The notes below the pieces were generated by a model. That model did not search any database. It had not been told where the DNA came from and worked only from the letters and a program-made list of their open reading frames with translations. A DNA stretch of 44,034 bases from Anaerolineales bacterium (GTDB lineage: Bacteria > Chloroflexota > Anaerolineae > Anaerolineales > UBA11858), in the NCBI GenBank assembly GCA_028278545.1, contig JANQED010000171.1, positions 1 through 44,034 of the forward strand, given 5' to 3'. Below are positions 26,403-34,989 of this stretch, one piece after another. Position 1 is the first letter of the stretch. The number at the start of each line of letters is the position of its first letter. The position numbers and the translations under genes were made by a program.

Positions 26403-27758
26403 ATGAAGGGCGGACTAGCAATATCGTGCGGTCAAGGACAGAGGTCATACAAGGTTGAAGGGCGAATCGATATTGATAATGCATTCACTGAAGTTATCGA
26501 CAGCGCAGAAATAAGCATTTCAGGCCCAGAGCTGGCGCTAGTGAGTGTGTCAGGTAACCTCGTAGACTACATCGGTATTGCTCGGCCTGGCAACCTTGTG
26601 GCAACAGGGCAAAAGAAAATCTTAGTAGCAAATCTAATTAAATTGAGGATACCTATAAATGAAATCACGGCACAGTTGCCGCCACGGTTTGTGAAATATG
26701 CTGGATTTCTGGAAACAGGAACACGCCGAGTATCTCTGCGCACTTGGGAAGAAACAATCAAGGTAATCAAGGCTAGTAGTCGCTCGGCCCGTCGCGCAAT
26801 TGACAATCTCCAGAAGCGATTGGAGGCCATGCGAAATACTAGGGCAAAGATATCTAATGACATAGAGTTGTATGAGCGCGATGCAATTGCATGCGCGGTC
26901 GAAACCTGGGGCGGTGCAAGATACAGAAAGCGTCTTCTGCGTGAGGCTGATATACCATCAACGTCATCTGCGCCGTTTATCACACGCTTGCAAGACGTAC
27001 CAATCCGAGAAGATGTGCAGATACAACACGACCATGCCACATTTCCGGGAATGGAGGTTGCCCGTCGAAACCAAGTAGGTGAAGTTGTTATGGAGAACTA
27101 CACTGAGCGGTTAACAATAATAAATTGCAACCGCCAGCCATTAGAAGAAACGCTCGGAGTAGACCTAATCTATTACAATCACCGGTACCAATCCTTTGTA
27201 ATGGTGCAATATAAGCGGATGCTTGGGAAATCAGGTAGGGATGCCGGATACCGACCCAGTGGCGACAAAAGCCATAACAAAGAGATATCTCGTATGCTGG
27301 ATATTGAAAAATTGCTTAAGCAGAAAACGAGACAGGCAGCAGATAGTGTTAATGACTTCCGGCTTACGAGTCATCCATTTTATTTCAAGCTGTGTAGCCA
27401 CAATTCTTATCGGGCAACTGACGAGAGTATGGTGCAGGGAATGTACATTCCATTGACTCTATGGCGTAGGCTTTTGAAATCGGAGAGAACAATAGGTCCT
27501 AAAGGAGGCAGAATCTTTAATTGGGATAATTGTGATAGGCATTTCAGTAACACCCAATTCACCGCATTGCTACGCAACGGCTGGATTGGGTCAAGCGTAT
27601 CTCAATCAGCATGTCTAGGCAGTATCATTGAGAGTACGCTCAGTGCTAATCACATGGTACTTTATGCTGCTACGCAGAAGTCGCCACATAGTTACGACTA
27701 TCTACGAGACGAATATGGTCGCTTTGCATCGGAAGGCGACCCGCTAGCATCAAGGTAG
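26403..27758 (+). CDS. PD-(D/E)XK nuclease-like protein, unknown family
   Basis: The 451-residue protein is not one I recognise as a whole. Its central part carries the signature of an Mrr-type PD-(D/E)XK nuclease: a candidate helix Glu in ELYERDAIACAVETWG, Asp254 in TLGVDLIYYNH, and Gln269-x-Lys271 in FVMVQYKRM. The N-terminal 130 residues form a beta-rich domain with a coiled-coil segment after it. The C-terminal part ends with LRDEYGRFASEGD. It follows the methyltransferase by 520 bases, with a terminator between. It could be a restriction-like or defence nuclease carried as cargo. No partner or specificity subunit is seen; the function remains inference. Confidence 0.65.
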   Translation: MKGGLAISCGQGQRSYKVEGRIDIDNAFTEVIDSAEISISGPELALVSVSGNLVDYIGIARPGNLVATGQKKILVANLIKLRIPINEITAQLPPRFVKYAGFLETGTRRVSLRTWEETIKVIKASSRSARRAIDNLQKRLEAMRNTRAKISNDIELYERDAIACAVETWGGARYRKRLLREADIPSTSSAPFITRLQDVPIREDVQIQHDHATFPGMEVARRNQVGEVVMENYTERLTIINCNRQPLEETLGVDLIYYNHRYQSFVMVQYKRMLGKSGRDAGYRPSGDKSHNKEISRMLDIEKLLKQKTRQAADSVNDFRLTSHPFYFKLCSHNSYRATDESMVQGMYIPLTLWRRLLKSERTIGPKGGRIFNWDNCDRHFSNTQFTALLRNGWIGSSVSQSACLGSIIESTLSANHMVLYAATQKSPHSYDYLRDEYGRFASEGDPLASR

Positions 27759-27896
27759 TGTGCTACAGGCAGTATATATGTCGATAGATAACTAGACACA
27801 GTATTTCTCCTATCCGAGCGGCCGGTCCTAGCAGACTTGCCGCTCATATTAATGCGCAAAGGAATACGGCCAAGATGCTCAGTATCTGTATGTATG

Positions 27897-28244
27897 AAGA
27901 GCATCAACATCAAAACCAACAGCGCCACCATCAAAGTAGTCACCCATCAGCCGGATTGGAAACGATACTACAACTATCGCTGGCGCAGGGTCCGCAACTG
28001 CTACATAGCCAACTACCCGCTATGCTAATACTCCCTCCACTACGGTCGCATCGTCCCGGCAGAATGCGTCCACCACATCGAGCCTCTGTCAGAAGGGGGC
28101 GCGCCGTACGACTGGCGCAACCTGATGTCATTGAGCGTCGATGCCCACGAAGCATTGCATCTCCTCAAAGACCGAAACAAAAAGGAATATGAGGAACTAT
28201 CTCGAACTATTAAAGAGACGCAACGACCGGAGCCAGGCGAATGA
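27897..28244 (+). pseudogene. HNH endonuclease interrupted by a stop codon
   Basis: One frame runs from ATG 27897 through DWKRYYNYRWRRVRNCYIAN and YPLC, hits TAA at 28026-28028, and continues in frame with LHYGRIVPAECVHHIEPLSE, GGAPYDWRNLMSLSVDAHEA and LHLL. Together these match a phage HNH nuclease of the type usually placed next to terminase genes: the His-His pair, the Asn of the middle motif and the last His are present. The usual second Cys of the PLCxxC knuckle is Ser, and the stop falls at the codon just after the first Cys. The gene is probably inactive. The next gene overlaps its end by four bases. Confidence 0.75.
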
Positions 28245-28459
28245 CAACCACCGACTATGAAACGCTCAGCGCTCAGGACTGGTTCGAGGTAGAGCCTGAT
28301 GGATGGCTCACGATGGTACTATCGCCGTTCATCGTCATCCCAGCGTCAGGCAAGATGCCCCAGGACTACTACCTTGCAGGCTCCTCAGCCGCATCAGCTG
28401 CAAGGTCAGTTAACGCAGCCGATTACTACACGGTTGGCGTTGTGGCGGCAGCGGGATAG
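28241..28459 (+). CDS. Small protein upstream of the terminase genes
   Basis: The 72-residue product has an acidic start (DYETLSAQDWFEVEPDGW) and a Gly/Ala-rich tail (GSSAASAARSVNAADYYTVG). The composition suggests a small virion or scaffold piece. Its ATG overlaps the end of the broken HNH gene, and the next gene starts 14 bases after its stop. No family recognised. Confidence 0.5.
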   Translation: MTTTDYETLSAQDWFEVEPDGWLTMVLSPFIVIPASGKMPQDYYLAGSSAASAARSVNAADYYTVGVVAAAG

Positions 28460-28473
28460 GAGATTAGAGAAAG

Positions 28474-28866
28474 ATGATTACGACAAGCGTCGAGGCGCTG
28501 GCAGATACCGCCGTTTACTTAATGGCTGACGTTCGGTGGACGGACGGAACACGTATAACGCAAGCTACAACTGACAGCATTGTCTGCCGTAGCGTAGACC
28601 TTGACGATACATCAACAGCGATATCTCAGCCATCAGTAACGGTCTCAACATCCGTATTCGATTCGTTGCAAACTGATTCGAGGTGGACCGTCAATAGTAC
28701 CGGCTACAACTTTGGTTTCATCCTTCCGGGGGCTGCGATACCTGATGCTCGGAAGACCTACCTCGTTACGTTTGATTTCATACCGAACTCGGGAGAGACG
28801 GTACGTCACGCTTGGCGCATAACGACCGAAGCTAACTATCCGTGGGCAGACCCAGGGCCGCTTTAA
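28474..28866 (+). CDS. Phage protein of unknown function, beta-rich
   Basis: The 130-residue product is rich in Thr, Ser and Asp with strand-like segments (AVYLMADVRWTDGTRI, YNFGFILPGAAIPD, KTYLVTFDFIPNSGETV, HAWRITTEANYPW). This looks like an Ig-like or appendage domain. It lies between the small 28241 gene and TerS, with a gagattagagaaag ribosome site. A role in the virion is likely but not proved. Confidence 0.55.
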   Translation: MITTSVEALADTAVYLMADVRWTDGTRITQATTDSIVCRSVDLDDTSTAISQPSVTVSTSVFDSLQTDSRWTVNSTGYNFGFILPGAAIPDARKTYLVTFDFIPNSGETVRHAWRITTEANYPWADPGPL

Positions 28867-28986
28867 TGGATGAGTAGAAAAAGGGGTAGGGGGGTCTGGA
28901 AATATGAGAAAAAGCTGGATACCGACCGCCGCAGCTCGCTTATTTTTCACGCCCCTCAAAACCGTTTATTCAGGAAATAGAGAGAG

Positions 28987-29325
28987 ATGAAACAACACCT
29001 CCTCCATACCGACCGGGCCAGACAAATCTACGCCTATCTGGCCGAACGTCTCGCCGAGTACGACGAGCGCCACGATGAGATTGCCTTGGCGATGCTCGCC
29101 CAGTCGCTCGACTCATATATGACGTTGAGCAAACAGATTGAGGAGGAAGGCTGGACCACCGATAGCGGCAGGCGGCATGGGGCGTCAACCAGTCGAGATG
29201 CGGAGTATGACAAGGCCTACAAGCTGCTCAGCAAGTTTGGCCTGACGCCAGCAGACAGAAAGAAACTGTTAGCAGAGATGGGCGGGGCGGGAGATATTGA
29301 CCTTGAGAAAGAGCTGATGATTTGA
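28987..29325 (+). CDS. terS: Terminase small subunit (P27-like candidate)
   Basis: The 112-residue protein is almost wholly helical. It has a coiled region (residues 10-60) and a C-terminal segment KLLSKFGLTPADRKKLLAEM, which is typical of P27-type small terminase subunits (helix, LTPADR, helix). These proteins recognise the packaging start and load the large subunit onto phage DNA. It sits directly ahead of the large subunit. A gagagag site precedes the ATG. The 120-base gap before it (28867-28986) contains G-rich runs and could hold the packaging site. Confidence 0.8.
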   Translation: MKQHLLHTDRARQIYAYLAERLAEYDERHDEIALAMLAQSLDSYMTLSKQIEEEGWTTDSGRRHGASTSRDAEYDKAYKLLSKFGLTPADRKKLLAEMGGAGDIDLEKELMI

Positions 29326-29344
29326 GGGGCCGAGGGGTAGAGAG

Positions 29345-30973
29345 ATAGAGAGCCATATCAGGACCAAATCGGATGAGCTAGCAATCGAGGCCGGATGTAC
29401 GTACGACACGACATATGGCAATAAGGTCATTGCCTTCTGCGAGCGGTATCTATTCTTAGGCGGTAAACCGTTACGTCTCGGGCAATGGCAGAAATGGATT
29501 CTCCATCAACTCTACAGCTGGCGAGCGCCGGAACCGTCACGCATCAGATGGAAAAAGGTCAGCTGCTGGATCCCGAAAAAGAACGGCAAGAGTCTACTGG
29601 GAGCCATCCTGCTCATCGTCAGGCTCATTCAGTCAGACCGGGACACGACCCACTACAGCTGCGCCACGAGTCTGAGCCAAGCTGGCATCGTCTTCGGCGA
29701 TGTCAGAAATCTGATTAATAACTCGCCTCAGCTGCGTAGCCAATTCAAGGTCTACGACAACCCAGGACGCAGAGAGATTATCTATCGGAAGAAAAACAAC
29801 CGGTACGTGCTGCTCAGCTCTAAAAAGGATAGCGCCGACGGCATCAAATCCACGACATTCTTAGAAGACGAGATGCACCTAATCGACGACCGATACCACA
29901 CGGTCGTCTCTGGCTCTCTATCAGGTATCAAAGACAGCCTCCACGTCATCATCTCGACAGCTGGCGGTTACGCCAATGAGGGCTTTTGCGGCTACAGAGA
30001 GTACCGCTACGCCAGGCAAATCCTGTCGGGCGAGATTGAGGATATCTACACCCTCCCCATCATCTACGAGGCCAAAGACTCCGATGACCTCGACTACATC
30101 CTCGATATCAACACGGCGCTCGCCTGCAACCCAAGGGCGCAAGAAAACAAGCTGCTACGAGAAGACCTCGTGCAGCTCATCGCCTACTACCAGCAGTACC
30201 CCGAGAAGGTTAACGAGTTTAAGAGATATCGCCTCAATATCTGGGTCAACAACGCAAAAGAAATCTACATCTCGCCGGAGCGATGGGACAAGGCGCAATA
30301 CCCCAAAGGCATCAAGCCTCCCATCGGTCCCGACACGCCTTGCTATATCGGGGTTGACGCTTCAAAGACGACCGACCTTACGGCCGTCAGCTGTATCTAC
30401 GACTTTGGCGATGGCAACTACTACGAGACCCACACCACCTATATGGCCAAAGCGCAGATACAGAGGTTGAGCAAGACAGACAAAGCGCCGTACGAAGACT
30501 GGATTAGGGGAGGATTTATCAAGGTAACGGGCGAAGAGATTATAGATGATGAGTTGGTTGCGGATGAGATAGAGCGGATATGCGAAGACTACAACGTCCA
30601 ATACGTCGGGGTAGACCCTTCATTCAGCAAGAGCCTTGAGATTATCTGCAACAAGAGAGGTATTGCGGAGGGCAAGCTAGTCGGAGTTGACCAAGGCTCA
30701 CGCAAACTGACGCCAGGCATCAAGCAATATGAATCGCTGGTGTTGAGCGGCAAGATACGACACCTTCCTAATCCGTGTTTCCGATGGCAGCTCGACTGTT
30801 GCCACGTATACGAAACCCGTTACGGACTGGCGCTGGAAAAGGGCAAGGAAAGAAAGGGCCGAGGCCGCATCGACAACATCGACGCAACGATTAATGCGAT
30901 GACCTGCCTACTCGCTCATCAGGCGGAGCAGGCAACAGAAGACGCAGGCATCGGCATCTATATAGGCGACTGA
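29345..30973 (+). CDS. terL: Terminase large subunit (ATPase plus nuclease), apparent ATA start
   Basis: The frame gives about 542 residues with the packaging ATPase in front: CWIPKKNGKSLLGAI (Walker A at residues 77-83), FLEDEMHLI (Walker B, about 173-180), then the RNase H-like nuclease starting at YIGVDASKTTDLTAV and ending with an RIDNIDATINAM helix. The frame is open back to 29321, but no ATG, GTG or TTG occurs before GTG 29807, which would remove the whole ATPase. At 29345 the sequence tagagag-ATA matches the start context of other genes here except for the third base, so a mutated or noncanonical start is inferred. It pumps DNA into the procapsid. Confidence 0.85.
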   Translation: MESHIRTKSDELAIEAGCTYDTTYGNKVIAFCERYLFLGGKPLRLGQWQKWILHQLYSWRAPEPSRIRWKKVSCWIPKKNGKSLLGAILLIVRLIQSDRDTTHYSCATSLSQAGIVFGDVRNLINNSPQLRSQFKVYDNPGRREIIYRKKNNRYVLLSSKKDSADGIKSTTFLEDEMHLIDDRYHTVVSGSLSGIKDSLHVIISTAGGYANEGFCGYREYRYARQILSGEIEDIYTLPIIYEAKDSDDLDYILDINTALACNPRAQENKLLREDLVQLIAYYQQYPEKVNEFKRYRLNIWVNNAKEIYISPERWDKAQYPKGIKPPIGPDTPCYIGVDASKTTDLTAVSCIYDFGDGNYYETHTTYMAKAQIQRLSKTDKAPYEDWIRGGFIKVTGEEIIDDELVADEIERICEDYNVQYVGVDPSFSKSLEIICNKRGIAEGKLVGVDQGSRKLTPGIKQYESLVLSGKIRHLPNPCFRWQLDCCHVYETRYGLALEKGKERKGRGRIDNIDATINAMTCLLAHQAEQATEDAGIGIYIGD

Positions 30974-30978
30974 GAGAG

Positions 30979-32724
30979 ATGGGATTACTAGACCTATTTA
31001 AGAGAGCAAAACGAGGCGACCGTACAAAGACGCCAGGCGAAATGTTCGCCGAGCAATACCCTTATCTTGATATCAATTACAACGGGGTAGATGTTGAGGG
31101 CCAGAAATGTAGCTGGCGTCTGCCCTCAGCATACCGGGCGCTAAATCTCCGAGCAGGCATCATTGGTTCATTCCCAGTCCACATCTACCGCCCAACCGAC
31201 AGCGGCAGGGAGAAGGCAATTGACCATAGGTGGTACAAGGCGCTCAGGCGCAAGCCTAACCGCTATGAGACGGCCCCTAGTTTCTTTCGGCAATGCGAAT
31301 TAGACCGTAAATATGAGGGCAACTGCTACATCCTCGTCAGGCGAAAGACGGTCGAAGTGGTCAGGCTCAACCCGCAAAAGACTAGGCGAGTGGTCGATGA
31401 GGATGGCAAGCATTGGGTGCTGAGCAATGATGTTTATGATGATGCTCTGACGGTCTTCCGGGGCAAGGGAAAGGGGAAAGATAAAGAGCCAGACGTGGCG
31501 GTCTATAGCTACGACGACGTTATCCATCTCCGCTCTCAGGTCACGTCGCTGTCGCCAATCAACGGCCTTGCGATAGATGACCTATTCCGGCTGACGATTG
31601 GATTGGCGGTAGATGTTGAGCGTTATCAGAGCGACTTCACTGGCTCGGCTTATATCAACAAAATCTATCTCTCTACAGACCAAACATTAGGCAAAGAGAA
31701 AAGGGAAGAGGCGGCAGAATCGGCCAGAGGATTCTTGCGCAAGGTAGGGAGCAAGTACAGGACAACAATGCCGGTGCTCAGCGGAGGCACTAAGGTCCAG
31801 CATATCAATCTGACGCCAGAGGAAATGGCGCTCATCGAGACGAGAGCCGACCTAGACCGGGCCATCGCCAACATCTGTGAGGTGCCAGTCCACCTCATCA
31901 ACTCGAAAGAGAAACCAAGCTACAACAGCCTTGAGATGACCAATCTGGCATTTCTGGCGTACGACATTAATCCGACCCTGATTGATTATGCGGCAGAGTT
32001 CAATTCCAAACTGTTTACTGAGGCCGAACTAGATGAGGGTCTTTACGTTGAACACAAGACGGAGATGCTGCTCCAGCTCGACGCAAAGACCCGTATCGAG
32101 GTAATGAGCAAGGGCGTACTGTCAGGCATCAATATGCCGAATGAGAATCGCCAGGCTCTCAACCTCCCAGAGGTATCGGGCGGTGACGTATTGCTACTGC
32201 CGACCAACATGCAGAGTGCTCAATACCTTAAGGACAAGCAGCGCCTTGAGATTGACCGTCTCGAAGCGCTGGCCGCCGAAGGCGTTAAGACGCCCGAAGA
32301 CTATCTGAGGTTGTACCGAGACCTAGCCGCTCGACACAAGCCGGTCATATCAGCGGCCCAGCAATCGACCGACGCAAATACGTACCGCTCCCTTATCGTC
32401 GCAACCATCCAGGCTGTTGGGGCAGAGGTAGCGGAGGGACCAGGCATCAACGTCGCCCAGCTGGCCGACAAGTATGCGGATGGCGCTACTGTTCGCCTTG
32501 AGCGTCAACAGACCGACCCTGACTACGAGACCCACAGGCTCATCAACGCAACGGCGAGAGAGGTGTATTTACAGCAGGGCGTCAAAGAGCTGCGGTGGGT
32601 AGGGCAACCATATGACGGCGTTGTTAAGCCAATCTTAGAACCGTTCGCAACGGACCCGTTTGCGGTCACGCATCCGCCGGTCAAGAGAGACGGCAATTAT
32701 ACCAGCTGGATTATTCCTAACTGA
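30979..32724 (+). CDS. Portal protein (HK97 type) with C-terminal extension
   Basis: The 581-residue protein is the dodecameric gate through which DNA enters the capsid. Recognisable pieces are AYRALNLRAGIIGSFPVHIY at the start, VIHLRSQVTSLSPINGLAID, the YQSDFTGSAYINKIYLSTD core, and ANICEVPVHLINSKEKPSYN with LEMTNLAFL, all standard for HK97-like portals. The last 120 residues extend beyond the normal end and could be a fused head-morphogenesis-like segment (ATAREVYLQQGVKELRWVG). A tgagagag site lies six bases before the ATG. It follows TerL directly. Confidence 0.92.
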   Translation: MGLLDLFKRAKRGDRTKTPGEMFAEQYPYLDINYNGVDVEGQKCSWRLPSAYRALNLRAGIIGSFPVHIYRPTDSGREKAIDHRWYKALRRKPNRYETAPSFFRQCELDRKYEGNCYILVRRKTVEVVRLNPQKTRRVVDEDGKHWVLSNDVYDDALTVFRGKGKGKDKEPDVAVYSYDDVIHLRSQVTSLSPINGLAIDDLFRLTIGLAVDVERYQSDFTGSAYINKIYLSTDQTLGKEKREEAAESARGFLRKVGSKYRTTMPVLSGGTKVQHINLTPEEMALIETRADLDRAIANICEVPVHLINSKEKPSYNSLEMTNLAFLAYDINPTLIDYAAEFNSKLFTEAELDEGLYVEHKTEMLLQLDAKTRIEVMSKGVLSGINMPNENRQALNLPEVSGGDVLLLPTNMQSAQYLKDKQRLEIDRLEALAAEGVKTPEDYLRLYRDLAARHKPVISAAQQSTDANTYRSLIVATIQAVGAEVAEGPGINVAQLADKYADGATVRLERQQTDPDYETHRLINATAREVYLQQGVKELRWVGQPYDGVVKPILEPFATDPFAVTHPPVKRDGNYTSWIIPN

Positions 32725-32734
32725 GAGGAAAGAG

Positions 32735-33562
32735 ATGAGACATATTAGACTGCTAGGCTCAATCGTTGATTCGCCACTGCTGACCGACAACCGAATCGGC
32801 GGATGGATAATCAAATACAACGCCAAGAGCGAACCGTTTAGCCTCAAGTCAGGCCGCAAGATGTATTGGGTAGTCGTACCTGATGCCTTCAAGCGTTCTA
32901 TTGCTGAGATTGATTCTGGGGCCTATGACATCAACGCCAACGTTGAGCATAGCGACCACGCTGTAGAGCAGATAGGGACCACCGCCAGCAACATCGAGCT
33001 TGAGCATCGGCCTGATGGCGTATGGTTTGAGATGCAGCTCCCTGATACCGAGCTAGGTAAAGACCTATACAAGCAAATCAAGCTGGGCATCGTTACGGGG
33101 GTCAGCCTTGAGGCCGTCCGCTATGACGCTAGCAAAGAGGACCGGGTGACGGTTGACGGCTCGGGAAACTACATCAAATGGCTCGATGACCTCAAGCTGA
33201 CCGGTTTTGCGGTCGTCACCAATCCAAGATTCAGGCAGGCCCAGGCGTTTGCATTCTCGGCACAGGTTGATGAGCAGGAGGCCGAGGAGCTTGAGAAAGA
33301 GGTTGAAGCTGTTGAGCCATCTGATGTCCGGTTGGTGGAGGCTATCCGTGAGGTCGTCAAAGACGGCGAGCAGGCCAGGCAAGAGCACGAGACGACCACG
33401 CCAGAGCCAGAAGAGCCAAAGGTAAAACACGCTGACATCTCAAGGATGGAGAAGGAATTGGCCATTGCTCAACAGAAATATGAGAGAGAGAAAACCAAGC
33501 GCCAACAGACAGAGGCGCAATACAAGCTAATGAGGCTGAAACAACTACGAGATTCAATCTGA
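32735..33562 (+). CDS. HK97-family prohead protease
   Basis: The 275-residue protein cuts capsid and scaffold during head maturation. His72 in NANVEHSDH and Ser124 in VTGVSLEAVRYD match the catalytic pair of the HK97 protease. The fold starts with GGWIIKYNAKSEP. The C-terminal 80 residues are a Glu/Gln/Lys-rich coiled coil that probably acts as internal scaffold, as no separate scaffold gene is present. ATG at 32735 with gaggaaagag is preferred to the frame extension to 32660, which overlaps the portal gene. Confidence 0.9.
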   Translation: MRHIRLLGSIVDSPLLTDNRIGGWIIKYNAKSEPFSLKSGRKMYWVVVPDAFKRSIAEIDSGAYDINANVEHSDHAVEQIGTTASNIELEHRPDGVWFEMQLPDTELGKDLYKQIKLGIVTGVSLEAVRYDASKEDRVTVDGSGNYIKWLDDLKLTGFAVVTNPRFRQAQAFAFSAQVDEQEAEELEKEVEAVEPSDVRLVEAIREVVKDGEQARQEHETTTPEPEEPKVKHADISRMEKELAIAQQKYEREKTKRQQTEAQYKLMRLKQLRDSI

Positions 33563-33659
33563 TTGTGTGTCAACGGGCACGGCGCAACGGCGCAGCAACC
33601 TAGAGCGAAAGGACAGTTGCTAATGCGAATAGATTAACAATCAATGAGAGAAAGATGAT

Positions 33660-34607
33660 ATGAAGTTAGAAGACATCGACAAAGAAATCGAGGCTGTAGA
33701 GGCCGAGATTAAGTGCAAGAGAGAGAGTCTGGAGGCTGAGTTTAAGGCTGAGCTTGAAGACGGCATCAAGGGGGATGCCGGTAAGGTAGACGATTACCTA
33801 GCCAACGTTGCTGTTGGCGACGATACGGTTGGTACCGAGGAGTTTGATTCTCGCATCACCCGCAGGTTTACCGAGGGCTCTGCTGTTACTCGCCTTGTAT
33901 CTGATGACCTCCTGTACAAGACCAATGATGGACGCCCAATGACTCTGGGCGGTATCGTCAACAGCAAGGAAGGTGAAGAAAAAGCCGAGGGCGACGAAGG
34001 TACGGAAGACGATAGCTCGCCATACCAGGCACGCACTCTGACAGTCAGCGCTTTCGGTTCGCTGGTCATTCCAGTGACCTATGAGTTTATCGAAGACGCT
34101 GAGATGAACGTGACCGATGAGGTTACGAGATTAGGTCTGTCTCGCTGTCATCAGAAGTTTGACAGCTACGTGGGTACTAACCTGTTGGCGGATATGGGCG
34201 GCTCAAATGCGCTGACCATCAACACCAGCAGCATCACATATGGCGACCTGAGCGATGCTTACCACTCCATCAAGCCGCAGTATCGTACTAACGTTAAATG
34301 GTTCCTCAACGACACTGACTTCAAAAACATCCGCAAACAAACCGGTGCAGTCGATACCAAGACCCCGATATGGGACCGTTGGGTAAATGGCGGCATCGGT
34401 CTCGACAACATTGTTACCAGCGACCAGATACCGCAAGGAATCCTGTACGTCGGTAACTTTGACGAGGCGCTTGCTGTCCGTGTTGTTACTAAGCCAGTGG
34501 TAATCATTGCCAAAAAGGGTTACGGATACGATTATCAAATCGTTTTCCGGGCAGGTTACGTTGTACGCAACCCCGATGCTCTAATCGGCGTTGACGTTGA
34601 CTCCTAA
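33660..34607 (+). CDS. Major capsid protein, HK97 fold
   Basis: The 315-residue protein builds the icosahedral shell. The N-terminal 60 residues are a charged coiled coil (delta-like domain) probably removed by the protease. The rest fits HK97 capsids: TLTVSAFGSLVIPVTYEFIED, then the A-domain helix DEVTRLGLSRCHQKFDSYVG, KWFLNDTDFKNIRK, and GILYVGNFDEALAVRVVTKP with FRAGYVVRNPDALIGVDVD at the end. A gagagaaag ribosome site precedes the ATG. A GC-rich hairpin (34630-34655) follows. Confidence 0.92.
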   Translation: MKLEDIDKEIEAVEAEIKCKRESLEAEFKAELEDGIKGDAGKVDDYLANVAVGDDTVGTEEFDSRITRRFTEGSAVTRLVSDDLLYKTNDGRPMTLGGIVNSKEGEEKAEGDEGTEDDSSPYQARTLTVSAFGSLVIPVTYEFIEDAEMNVTDEVTRLGLSRCHQKFDSYVGTNLLADMGGSNALTINTSSITYGDLSDAYHSIKPQYRTNVKWFLNDTDFKNIRKQTGAVDTKTPIWDRWVNGGIGLDNIVTSDQIPQGILYVGNFDEALAVRVVTKPVVIIAKKGYGYDYQIVFRAGYVVRNPDALIGVDVDS

Positions 34608-34629
34608 TAAAACCAAATGCTGTTTTGCT

Positions 34630-34655
34630 CCTGAGCGCCTTAGCTGGCGCTCGGG
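34630..34655 (+). terminator. Hairpin after the capsid gene, possible attenuator
   Basis: A 10-bp stem cctgagcgcc / ggcgctcggg with a 6-base loop is followed by a short ggttt. The weak T tract suggests partial termination, which would keep the capsid mRNA level above that of the connectors. Confidence 0.5.
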
Positions 34656-34680
34656 GGTTTCCGAATAAGGACCACCGACC

Positions 34681-34989
34681 ATGGCGCTCGTGACGCTGAC
34701 CGAACTCAAAGACCACCTATACATAGACCACAACGACGATGACGGCATATTGACCGTCTACCTCAACACAGCGCATTCGTATCTGTATGAGTCTCTAGGT
34801 CTAAGCGAGAGCGACATATCAGGCGTCGCCAATGTCGAAGACCTTGCCAAAGCGGTCATTACTCTGCGGGCGTCTCATTGGTTCAACTACCGTCTGCCGG
34901 TCTCTGATAAAAGCATGAGCGAAGTGCCATACACGATTACGGCGCTAATGAACCTGATTCTATATCACTACGAGAATGACGACAGCTGA
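34681..34989 (+). CDS. Head-tail connector protein (gp6-like)
   Basis: The 102-residue protein shows the pattern of small adaptors that join the portal: VTLTELKDHLYIDHNDDDGI, then helices LNTAHSYLYESLGLSES and AVITLRASHWFNYRLPVSD, and the ending ALMNLILYHYEN. It follows the capsid gene, exactly where this adaptor lies in HK97-like phages. Its stop overlaps the next ATG by one base. Confidence 0.85.
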   Translation: MALVTLTELKDHLYIDHNDDDGILTVYLNTAHSYLYESLGLSESDISGVANVEDLAKAVITLRASHWFNYRLPVSDKSMSEVPYTITALMNLILYHYENDDS

